In this document: in pieces, positions 1 through 6,250 of the stretch
Numbering within the stretch: the stretch's first letter is position 1
Layout of the letters: each line of letters starts with the position of its first letter
Assembly (NCBI GenBank): GCA_900550735.1
Contig: URTD01000044.1
Location: 1-12,171, forward strand
Source of the DNA: an uncultured Collinsella sp.
Lineage (GTDB): Bacteria; Actinomycetota; Coriobacteriia; Coriobacteriales; Coriobacteriaceae
Length of the DNA stretch: 12,171 nucleotides
Direction of reading: 5' to 3'
Program-made: the position numbers and the translations under genes
Notes under the pieces: model-generated
Told to the model about the DNA's origin: nothing
Seen by the model: the letters and a program-made list of their open reading frames with translations, nothing else
Databases searched by the model: none

Positions 1-1997
1 GCGGCGGTGCGTGTCCCACCTGCGGCGGCACCGGTGTCATGCGCGAGGTGGACGAGGCGAGCCTGGTGCCCGATGAGTCAAAGACTATCAACGAGGGCGC
101 GGTGCTTCCCTGGGGCACGCTCATGTGGGATCTGATGAAGCAGGTGGCAGGCGAGATGGGCGTGCGCACCGACGTGCCGTTTAACCAGCTCACGCCTCAA
201 GAGCGCGACATCGTGTTTCATGGTCCGGCGGTTAAGAAGCACATTCTCTACGTCCCCAAAAACGGTGAGGGCGCCACGCCACTCGACTTTACCTATTACA
301 ACGCCGTCTATACCGTTGAGAATGCGCTCGCCAAGGTTAAGGACGACAAGGGCCTCAAACGCGTTGCGCGCTTTTTGCGCGAGGGTCCATGCCGTGACTG
401 TGGTGGCACGCGTCTCTCCGAGGCTGCGCGCCTGCCTCAGGTGCGCGGTATCAATTTGGCGCAGGCCGCGGCCATGACGCTAGGCGAGGCGATTGAGTGG
501 GTGCGCGGGGTGCCTGCATCCTTGCCGACTGAGATGCAGCCCATGGCAGCGGATATCTGCGATTCATTTTTGGGCGCTGCCCGTCGTCTGGTCGACCTGG
601 GCCTCGATTACCTTTCGCTCGATCGCGCCGGTGCCACGCTCTCCACGGGTGAGCGCCAGCGCGTGCAGCTTGCTCGCGTGGTGCGCAACCGATCGACGGG
701 CGTGCTTTATGTGCTGGACGAGCCCAGCATCGGTCTGCACCCGTCCAACATCGTCGGCCTCACCGGCGTGATGCACGATCTGGTGGATGACGGCAACACC
801 GTGGTTGTTGTCGACCACGATACACGTGTGCTGGCGGAAGCCGACTATCTGGTCGAGATGGGCCCCGTTGCCGGAGCAGGCGGCGGCAATGTGATCGCCG
901 CTGGTACGGTAGACGAGGTCGAGCAATCGCAGAGCAGTCGCATCGCGCCGTTTTTGCGCGCCGAGCCCAAGCGCTTGCGTCCGCAGGTGACTGACGACGA
1001 AATGTTCGACCAGGGCCATATCCGCATGGCGACCGATGCCATCCATACCGTCAAGCCGCTCGAAGTCGATATCCCGCGTGGCCGTCTCGTCGCGGTGACG
1101 GGTGTTTCGGGTTCGGGTAAGACGACGTTGGTGCTTGAGACGCTCATCCCGGCACTCAAGGCGCAGGCAGCTGGCGAGCGCCTGCCGGGGCACGTGCGTT
1201 GGGTCGATGCCGAGGGCATTGCGCGTGCCAACCTGATTGACGCCACGCCCATCGGCGCCAATGTTCGCTCGACGGTGGCAACCTATGCCGACATCCATGA
1301 TGAGCTGCGCCGCGCCTTCGCCCGTACGCCCGAGGCCAAGGCAGCCGGCTACAAGGCGGGTGCCTTTAGCTACAACACTGGCGCCTTGCGGTGCCCTACG
1401 TGCGACGGCACGGGATCGATATCGCTCGACGTGCAGTTTTTGCCCGATGTCGAGATCGTCTGCCCGGCATGCCGCGGCTCACGTTATGCAGACGCGGCTT
1501 CGCATATCCATCGTGAGGGCAAGGACGGGAGCCTGCTTACGTTGCCGCAGCTCATGGATATGAGTGTGGACGAGGCTATCGACGCCACGGTGGGGCTCAA
1601 GAAAGTTCAGACGCGTTTGCAGACCTTGCACGATCTGGGCCTGGGTTATCTCACGCTTGGCGAGCCCACACCGGCGCTTTCGGGCGGTGAGGCACAGCGT
1701 CTAAAGCTTGCGAGCGAGATGGGCCGCGTGCAGGATGATGCTGTATTCGTGTTCGACGAACCCACGATCGGCCTGCATCCGCTCGATGTTCAGGTGTTGC
1801 TGAGTGTGTTCGACGGCCTCGTTGCCAAGGGCGCCACGGTTATCGTGATCGAACACGATCTCGACCTTATCCGTAACGCCGATTACGTAATCGACATGGG
1901 CCCAGGCGGCGGCGACGCCGGCGGGCAAATCGTCTGCGCCGGCACGCCGGGCGACATCGCGGCCTGCTCCAAGAGCATTACCGGTCGCTACCTATAG
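1..1997 (+). CDS. UvrA-like excinuclease ABC subunit A paralogue, 5'-truncated by window edge
   Basis: The reading frame is open from base 3 and continues upstream, so an ATG at 39 is internal. UvrA proteins are dimeric double-ABC ATPases that recognise damaged DNA. About 665 codons are visible, matching E. coli UvrA from the second CxxC pair of zinc finger 1 (CPTC at 12-23) to the end. Missing are about 270 N-terminal residues with the first Walker A and any UvrB-binding domain. In order: a CxxC at 390-401, signature LSTGERQR (639-662), DEPSIGLH (717-740), Walker A GVSGSGKTT (1101-1127), zinc finger 2 with CPTC and CPAC (1392-1472), signature LSGGEAQR (1677-1700) and DEPTIGLH (1755-1778). 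The first signature has LSTGE instead of the usual LSGGE, and the segment after Walker A 2 reads TPIGANVRST where classical UvrA has SPIGRTPRSN. These point to the UvrA-like paralogue family, often linked to drug or damage tolerance. The paralogue call is inference; membership of the UvrA superfamily is certain. Confidence 0.93.
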   Translation, partial: GGACPTCGGTGVMREVDEASLVPDESKTINEGAVLPWGTLMWDLMKQVAGEMGVRTDVPFNQLTPQERDIVFHGPAVKKHILYVPKNGEGATPLDFTYYNAVYTVENALAKVKDDKGLKRVARFLREGPCRDCGGTRLSEAARLPQVRGINLAQAAAMTLGEAIEWVRGVPASLPTEMQPMAADICDSFLGAARRLVDLGLDYLSLDRAGATLSTGERQRVQLARVVRNRSTGVLYVLDEPSIGLHPSNIVGLTGVMHDLVDDGNTVVVVDHDTRVLAEADYLVEMGPVAGAGGGNVIAAGTVDEVEQSQSSRIAPFLRAEPKRLRPQVTDDEMFDQGHIRMATDAIHTVKPLEVDIPRGRLVAVTGVSGSGKTTLVLETLIPALKAQAAGERLPGHVRWVDAEGIARANLIDATPIGANVRSTVATYADIHDELRRAFARTPEAKAAGYKAGAFSYNTGALRCPTCDGTGSISLDVQFLPDVEIVCPACRGSRYADAASHIHREGKDGSLLTLPQLMDMSVDEAIDATVGLKKVQTRLQTLHDLGLGYLTLGEPTPALSGGEAQRLKLASEMGRVQDDAVFVFDEPTIGLHPLDVQVLLSVFDGLVAKGATVIVIEHDLDLIRNADYVIDMGPGGGDAGGQIVCAGTPGDIAACSKSITGRYL

Positions 1998-1998
1998 G

Positions 1999-2033
1999 CA
2001 ATGTGACAAAGGGACTGCCTCTTTGTCACATTG
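1999..2033. repeat. Palindromic hairpin element, copy 1 (convergent terminator position)
   Basis: A 13-bp perfect inverted repeat (arms 1999-2011 and 2021-2033, 9-nt loop) fills the 40-bp gap between the convergent stop codons at 1997 and 2038. The 33-nt core 2000-2032 has the same length as, and matches at 27 of 33 positions, the hairpin at 3256-3288. The right arm CTTTGTCACATT is identical in both. It probably serves as a bidirectional terminator, although no strong T run follows, so a dispersed REP-like element used as a terminator fits better than a classical intrinsic terminator. Confidence 0.8.
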
Positions 2034-2037
2034 ATTT

Positions 2038-3138
2038 CTATTTCACGCATTGAGCCGCGAGATAGTCGCGGAAGAATGGCAATTCAAATGCGACGAGCCC
2101 TCGTCCTCGTTCTCCGATGATGCCGGCATCTATCATGCGGCGTCGGTAGCGGGAGACCTGCTGCGGCGAACGCTTAAGGCGCTCGATAAGGTCGGCGGTG
2201 GTGGACTCTTCTTCGTCATCGAGCATGGCGATGAGGAATCGCTTGTCCTCTGCAGTGAGTTCCCGATAGGTTGCCGCGAGGATTCGGTCGTCCATCTCGT
2301 CGCGCGCGATTTTGATTCCCAGGTCAAAGTCGCGTGACGAGATTTCCTTCGAATCGCTTGTGAGATCCCAGGCACGGTAGCCTACGAGTTGCAATAGGAA
2401 GGGAAAACCAGAGATCGAGCGAACGGCTCTATCGATTCCCTCGGCATCTGCCAGGCGATCGTTTTCCTGGATTGTGCGAATCAAGGCCTCGCGCACGTCA
2501 TAGTCGGCAATGCGACCCAGATGATATTGTTGGGCGCGGCGAAGGAACGAGACCGTCTTGTGGTTCAGCAACGTCGAGACATTGTTGGGAAGTCCCGCCA
2601 TGAGCAGGGCGACGCGTTTCCCATCGGTCACAAAGTGCTGATACGTCGCTGCGAGCTGAATCATCTCGTCGAGTGTCGGGTCCACCTCGTCAACCGTGAC
2701 GAGCAGACCGGTACCGGCCCCGTTGAGCTGGTCGATGATATCGCTCATGCGATAACGCCAGGTTGAGGCATCGTGAACGCGATTGACCTCGATGCTGCCG
2801 AGCGGTGCAATTCCGAGGCCGGTGACTTCGAAGTGGTAGGACGAGTCGATGAGATGGGCTGCGGCGCGTTTCGTCCCGAACTCGATTTCCTCAAGCATTC
2901 CCGGGAGCGCGGTCGTCTTTACGGCTATCCAGCCGTGGGATTCCGCCCTTGTCGCGAGCGATGACATGAGAGCGGTTTTACCGGTTCCACGCGCGCCTGA
3001 GAAGATCGAGGTCAATTCTGGGCGCCTGCGCTGGCTCAAGAAGGCGCGGTCCAAATCCCGAATAATCTGTTGTCTGCCAGCGAGATGGGCAGGAACCTCA
3101 CCAAAACTGGGGGTAAACGGGTTCTCGAGATATTTCAC
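2038..3138 (-). CDS. Solitary AAA family ATPase with C-terminal winged helix
   Basis: The 366-residue protein has a P-loop ATPase fold of the AAA_16/Orc1-Cdc6-like type. Walker A is GARGTGKT (residues 48-55), Walker B with acidic pair is LLVTVDEVD (145-153), and a sensor-1-like strand LLMAGLPNN lies at 178-186. Residues about 295-350 look like a winged helix, with TTADLIERL and then QQVSRYRRRMIDAGII, suggesting DNA binding or protein-controlled ATPase switching. No signal peptide or membrane segment is seen. The start is GTG at 3138, set by AAAGGAG at 3145-3151 with 6-nt spacing. It stands alone, convergent with the UvrA-like gene and upstream of nothing in its own direction, with a hairpin element beyond each end. 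Cellular role is unknown; such lone ATPases are common in actinobacteria, and no toxin, transposase or phage partner is adjacent. Confidence 0.88.
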   Translation of the reverse strand: MKYLENPFTPSFGEVPAHLAGRQQIIRDLDRAFLSQRRRPELTSIFSGARGTGKTALMSSLATRAESHGWIAVKTTALPGMLEEIEFGTKRAAAHLIDSSYHFEVTGLGIAPLGSIEVNRVHDASTWRYRMSDIIDQLNGAGTGLLVTVDEVDPTLDEMIQLAATYQHFVTDGKRVALLMAGLPNNVSTLLNHKTVSFLRRAQQYHLGRIADYDVREALIRTIQENDRLADAEGIDRAVRSISGFPFLLQLVGYRAWDLTSDSKEISSRDFDLGIKIARDEMDDRILAATYRELTAEDKRFLIAMLDDEEESTTADLIERLKRSPQQVSRYRRRMIDAGIIGERGRGLVAFELPFFRDYLAAQCVK

Positions 3139-3254
3139 ACGGCTCTCCTTTCACACCGCCGTTTAACTTCATTTTACTTTAGTTAATTCTGATTAAAAGT
3201 GAGGGCCTTTATCTAGAGCATCAATTAGGCGTGTGTGCCATCGACGTGGCGCTC
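3139..3254 (-). promoter_or_regulatory. AT-rich leader of the ATPase gene with an inverted repeat
   Basis: The stretch from about 3161 to 3200 is clearly richer in A and T than its surroundings. It holds TTAACT (3163-3168) and AGTTAA (3181-3186) as inverted arms 12 nt apart. On the minus strand TAAAAT (3171-3176) is a possible -10 element lying between these arms, but no convincing -35 box is seen. A regulator, possibly the ATPase's own winged helix, could bind here. This is inference from the pattern alone. Confidence 0.35.
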
Positions 3255-3289
3255 GAATGTGGCAAAAGGATAGTCCCTTTGTCACATTC
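3255..3289. repeat. Palindromic hairpin element, copy 2, overlapping the trmL stop codon
   Basis: Arms 3255-3270 and 3274-3289 pair over 16 positions with one G-T wobble and one mismatch, around a 3-nt loop. The core 3256-3288 is the same length as copy 1 (33 nt) and matches it at 27 of 33 positions. The right arm covers the TGA stop (3282-3284) and the last Met codon of trmL, so it lies at the very 3' end of that transcript and probably helps terminate it. Confidence 0.8.
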
Positions 3290-3881
3290 CCGGAAAGCCT
3301 GCCTGGCGTAGGGCCTCGTAGAGGACGATGGCGGCGCTGTTGGAGAGGTTGAGCGCGCTGATGCGGTAGTCGTCGGGGTTAACGAAGTTGCCGCAGATAT
3401 CCTGCTGCAGGATGGCCTCGTGGCTGTCCTCGGTATGCCCGAGCGATTCCTCGTGAGCTTCCCAAGTCTCGGCGTTATCGAGTGAGTCGCAATCGCGCAG
3501 CATGGGGATGCGCTCGCAGCGCTCGGGCGCCGCGGCGAGCAGCTCCTCGGGAATGCCCGAGCTCTCGCTGCCAAAGACCAAGTAGTCACCGTCACGGTAG
3601 GTGCTTTGCGCATAGGTCCTGCGCGCCTTTTTGGTCAGCAGATGCAGACGCTCGTCGGTAGGGGAGAGGCCGTTACGCGCAAGGAAATCCTCCCAGCTGG
3701 CATAGGTCGTCACGTCCAAGTTTTGCCAGTAGCCCAGTCCGGCGCGACGCACCGTCTTGTCGTCGAGCGAAAACCCCAGCGGCTCCACCAGATGCAGGCG
3801 GGCGCCGGTAACCACGCAGGTGCGGCCGATATTGCCCGTATTGGCCGGAATCTCGGGCGCATACAGCACAATGTTGAACAT
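3282..3881 (-). CDS. trmL: tRNA (cytidine/uridine-34-2'-O)-methyltransferase TrmL with an insertion
   Basis: A SPOUT-class methyltransferase that would use S-adenosylmethionine to methylate the wobble-base ribose of certain leucine tRNAs in the cytoplasm. The N-terminus MFNIVLYAPEIPANTGNIGR is the family hallmark. The knot motifs follow as FGSESSGIP (residues 103-111), IPML (125-128) and ALNLSNSAAIVLYEA (176-190). The start is ATG 3881, with AAGGAG at 3886-3891, 4 nt away. The product is 199 residues against roughly 155-160 for typical TrmL. The excess is an acidic, His-containing insertion at about residues 131-175 (3357-3491), placed between IPM and NLSN, next to the cofactor-binding knot. 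The stop codon lies inside a hairpin repeat, so the C-terminus ends right after FPG, where E. coli TrmL has several more residues. A terminator-like hairpin lies just upstream. Confidence 0.93.
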   Translation of the reverse strand: MFNIVLYAPEIPANTGNIGRTCVVTGARLHLVEPLGFSLDDKTVRRAGLGYWQNLDVTTYASWEDFLARNGLSPTDERLHLLTKKARRTYAQSTYRDGDYLVFGSESSGIPEELLAAAPERCERIPMLRDCDSLDNAETWEAHEESLGHTEDSHEAILQQDICGNFVNPDDYRISALNLSNSAAIVLYEALRQAGFPGM

Positions 3882-3904
3882 GAATCTCCTTGGCTCAGAA
3901 CGAA

Positions 3905-3937
3905 AAACCACCACGAAGGGCACCTTCGTGGTGGTTT
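3905..3937 (-). terminator. Strong intrinsic terminator after the CobW-like gene, in the trmL leader
   Basis: A 15-bp perfect stem (3905-3919 with 3923-3937) and 3-nt loop are followed on the minus strand by a T run formed by the stem end and bases 3903-3904. It is 40 bp past the CobW-like stop and only 23 bp before the trmL start. Since trmL points the same way with no room for a promoter between, the hairpin may also act as an attenuator, or the trmL promoter may overlap it. A weaker 6-bp hairpin (3949-3954 with 3963-3968) precedes it. Confidence 0.8.
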
Positions 3938-3976
3938 GGCGGTTACGTAAGCGGAAAAATACCCGCTTGGATAAAC

Positions 3977-5107
3977 CTAGGCGCGGTGCCAGTCGGTCAG
4001 GCAGGCATCGAGGGAGGCGATGAGCGCATCCTTGTCCATGTGACGGCCGATGATGCACAGGCTCGTCATACGGTCGCCCGTCTCGTCGTCCCAAATCTGC
4101 ATGATCTCGGGGTTCTCGTCGATGATCTTCTGTTTCTCGCCCTCGGGCGCCGAGTCGACAAACAGGCCGTTCTCCATCAGGCGCATCTGGTGGCCGGCCT
4201 GCTCAAACATGTAGCACATGTCCGGATCGCCGGTCTGCCACAGCGGGCCTTTGACGCGAATGACCTCGTCGGGCCACTCCTGCTCAACAAAATCGGTGAA
4301 CTTCTGCAGGTCAAACGGCTTACGGCGCGAGTACACAAAGGTCTCGATGTCGTACTCGAGCACCTCGGGGTCGTCGTGCTCCTCGGGATGCTCCATGGCC
4401 TCGATCCAAGCGGCGGAGTTGTAGGCGCGCATAAAGTCGAAGCGGTCGGTATCGAGCAGCTCCTCCATGGGGACCTCGCCGTTTTGGGCCTCGACGATCA
4501 CGGCGTCTTTCTGCAGGCTGCGCACGATGGCCTTGAGCTCGGCGATCTGCTCAGAGCTCACGGTATCGGTCTTGTTGAGGATCAGCGTGGAGCAGAACTC
4601 GATCTGCTGGATGAGCAGGCTCTCGATGTCGTCCTCGTCGATATCCTCAGCCAGCAGGTCGCGACCGCCGTTGAACTCGTCGTACATGCGGGCACAGTCG
4701 ACCACGGCCACGATGTTGTCGAGCGCGAGCTTAGGCTCGCCGCCCACCTTGGCCTCGTCGCAGAAGCTCGAGATGGTGTAGGCGATGGGGATGGGCTCGC
4801 AAATGCCCGAGGCCTCGATGATGATGTAATCGAAGTTGCCCGAATCGGCGATGCCCTGCAGCTGGTTAGCAAGGTCGTCCGAAAGCGTGCAGCAAATGCA
4901 GCCGTTGGTGAGCGGGATGAGGTCGTCGGTCTCGGAAAGGCCGCCGTCGGCGATGAGGCTGGCGTCCACATTGATCTCGCCAATATCGTTGACGATCACG
5001 GCGGCGCGGATACCGCCGTCGTTAGCGAGGATGTGGTTGAGCAGCGTGGTCTTGCCGGCACCGAGGTATCCGGTAAGCATGATGATTTTCACGGGTTTGT
5101 TGGGCAT
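3977..5107 (-). CDS. CobW/COG0523-family GTPase, putative metal chaperone
   Basis: A G3E-family P-loop GTPase of the CobW/YjiA/ZNG1 group, which insert or deliver metals (zinc, cobalt) to client proteins in the cytosol. Numbered from ATG 5107 (376 residues): Walker A GYLGAGKTT at 13-21, the hallmark metal-binding CICC at 70-73, a Walker B-like IIIEASG at 95-101, the guanine-specificity motif NKTD at 178-181, and a CobW C-terminal domain from about 250. The start at 5107 is chosen because AAAGGAGGG (5111-5119) sits just before it. An in-frame ATG at 5128 has no Shine-Dalgarno and would place that sequence inside the gene. A histidine-rich metal-binding tail is absent. It lies 86 bp downstream of an ArsC-like gene in the same direction and may be co-transcribed; TATGAT just upstream could be a -10 box. 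The client metal cannot be told from the sequence. Confidence 0.93.
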   Translation of the reverse strand: MPNKPVKIIMLTGYLGAGKTTLLNHILANDGGIRAAVIVNDIGEINVDASLIADGGLSETDDLIPLTNGCICCTLSDDLANQLQGIADSGNFDYIIIEASGICEPIPIAYTISSFCDEAKVGGEPKLALDNIVAVVDCARMYDEFNGGRDLLAEDIDEDDIESLLIQQIEFCSTLILNKTDTVSSEQIAELKAIVRSLQKDAVIVEAQNGEVPMEELLDTDRFDFMRAYNSAAWIEAMEHPEEHDDPEVLEYDIETFVYSRRKPFDLQKFTDFVEQEWPDEVIRVKGPLWQTGDPDMCYMFEQAGHQMRLMENGLFVDSAPEGEKQKIIDENPEIMQIWDDETGDRMTSLCIIGRHMDKDALIASLDACLTDWHRA

Positions 5108-5193
5108 GTGCCCTCCTTTGTTAGACATGGCTTACAGTTGAATCATATGCCAAACGCCTGCTCTTATACCCACGCGCCGGCAAATAACACAGG

Positions 5194-5535
5194 CTACTCC
5201 CAGGCTCCCCATACATCGGGGCAATAACCGACGGTGGCCTTTTTGCCGTTGCGCACGATGGGCTCGGCCAAGACCTGCTGGTTCTCGAGCAGCTTGTCGA
5301 AGCGCTGGCTAGGGGTGAGGTGCTGGATGAGCGCGAGCGTCTCCTCGTCCTTAGCCTTGGGGTTGAGCAGCTTGTCGATGCCGCCGACCGCCTGCATCAC
5401 GCTCGTGAGCTCGCCCTTGCTCATCTCCTTTTCCTTAAGGTCGATAAACTGCACCTTAATGCGGCGCTCCTTAAAATAACGCTGAGCCTTCTTGGTATCG
5501 AAAGACTTTTTGGTGCCAAAAATTTGCACGTTCAT
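5194..5535 (-). CDS. ArsC/Spx-like thioredoxin-fold protein lacking the catalytic cysteine
   Basis: A 113-residue protein of the arsenate reductase (ArsC)/Spx/YffB thioredoxin-fold family. Recognisable features are the start MNVQIFGTKKSFDTKKA, the middle MSKGELTSVMQAVGG and the cis-proline loop EPIVRNGKKATVGY (residues 91-104). In this subfamily the first loop normally reads GTKKCFDTKKA. Here the cysteine is Ser11 (codon TCT, 5503-5505), one base change from TGT. The only cysteine left is Cys105. The start is ATG 5535; a longer in-frame reading to 5628 would overlap the upstream gene and begins with Arg/His-rich sequence typical of a shadow frame. It starts 17 bp after the flavoprotein stop, so the two are probably one operon. 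It is unlikely to be a reductase with this residue missing; a regulatory or degenerate role is possible. Confidence 0.88.
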   Translation of the reverse strand: MNVQIFGTKKSFDTKKAQRYFKERRIKVQFIDLKEKEMSKGELTSVMQAVGGIDKLLNPKAKDEETLALIQHLTPSQRFDKLLENQQVLAEPIVRNGKKATVGYCPDVWGAWE

Positions 5536-5552
5536 GTATTTGTTCCGCCGTT

Positions 5553-6176
5553 CTACCTGATGAAGTTGGTGCGCTCGCGATCGGCTTCGGGGGCTTCGAT
5601 GCCGGCGGCCTGTCCTGCCTCGATACAATGCAGGAGCCAGGCCATGTTCTTGCCGATGTTGCGCATGGTGGCCAGGCCCTCGGCGTCTTGGGCGGCCTCG
5701 CCCGGCATGGCGCCAAACACGTTGTTCCAGTACGTGGAAGCAACCACGGGCATCTGGTTGATGGTGAAGTACTTATTGAGCACGTCGAAGGTGGTCGACG
5801 TGCCGCCGCGACGGGCAACGGCGACGGCAGCGCCCGGCTTGTGTGCAAAGGCTTTGCTGCCGGCATAGAAGGCGCGATCGAGGGCCGAAAGGATGCGTCC
5901 GCTGGGGTGCGCATAGTAGACGGGCGAGCCAAAGACAAAACCATCTGCCTGCTCGGCGGCAGCGATCAGCTCGTTCACCACGTCATCGTCAAAGGTGCAG
6001 CGGCAATCGAGCTTGCCGCACTGACCACAGCCAATGCAGTCGCGAATGGGCTTGGTGCCCAGCTGAAACACCTCGGTATCAATGCCTTCGGCATTGAGTT
6101 GCTCGGCGACCTCGGCGAGTGCGCGGGCGGTGTTGCCGTTTGCCTTGGGGCTGCCATTGACCAAAAGAACCTTCAT
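5553..6176 (-). CDS. NAD(P)H-dependent FMN reductase / iron-sulfur-flavoprotein-like oxidoreductase
   Basis: A flavodoxin-fold protein of the NADPH-dependent FMN reductase/Isf type. Residues 1-25 give the FMN phosphate loop, LLVNGSPKANGNTA. A compact cysteine set CIGCGQCGKLDCRC (C47, C50, C53, C58 and C60) follows, with the CX2CX2CX4C spacing that binds a [4Fe-4S] cluster in archaeal iron-sulfur flavoproteins. FGSPVYYAHPSG (about 83-94) is the conserved isoalloxazine-side loop. The codon before the ATG is GTG (6177-6179). GGGAG at 6183-6187 is 6 nt from ATG 6176 but only 3 nt from the GTG, so the ATG is preferred, giving 207 residues. The protein is expected to be cytosolic and move electrons between NAD(P)H, flavin and an acceptor that cannot be named here. 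The ArsC-like gene follows 17 bp later. Confidence 0.92.
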   Translation of the reverse strand: MKVLLVNGSPKANGNTARALAEVAEQLNAEGIDTEVFQLGTKPIRDCIGCGQCGKLDCRCTFDDDVVNELIAAAEQADGFVFGSPVYYAHPSGRILSALDRAFYAGSKAFAHKPGAAVAVARRGGTSTTFDVLNKYFTINQMPVVASTYWNNVFGAMPGEAAQDAEGLATMRNIGKNMAWLLHCIEAGQAAGIEAPEADRERTNFIR

Positions 6177-6185
6177 CACAAACTC

Positions 6186-6222
6186 CCTCTGCTGTCGGTG
6201 ACTTCTGCAGAGGATTATCGCA
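6186..6222 (-). promoter_or_regulatory. Extended -10 promoter and leader hairpin of the flavoprotein operon
   Basis: On the minus strand TGCGATAAT (6214-6222) is a good extended -10 element with no clear -35. Just downstream, CCTCTGC (6207-6213) and GCAGAGG (6186-6192) form a 7-bp inverted repeat with a 14-nt loop whose 3' arm overlaps the start of the GGGAG ribosome site (6183-6187). The hairpin could partly mask the ribosome site. Function is inferred from the geometry only. Confidence 0.4.
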
Positions 6223-6250
6223 CGATGGGGGAGGCGGTGTGGGCGCGGTG

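Noticed and set aside
564..1298. A 244-codon minus-strand frame inside the UvrA-like gene
   Set aside because: Antisense shadow of a gene with intact ABC motifs on the plus strand; no motif of its own.
3882..4094. A longer TrmL start at 4094
   Set aside because: It would add 71 Arg-rich residues that overlap the CobW-like gene and run through the terminator hairpin. ATG 3881 has an AAGGAG site and gives the family N-terminus.
5108..5128. Start of the CobW-like gene at 5128
   Set aside because: No Shine-Dalgarno precedes it, and a strong AAAGGAGGG site lies just before ATG 5107.
3890..5227. A 445-codon open frame on the plus strand
   Set aside because: It is fully antisense to the CobW-like gene, whose motifs (GYLGAGKTT, CICC, NKTD) are unmistakable. 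Its composition is typical of a shadow frame in GC-rich DNA and it has no recognisable motif.
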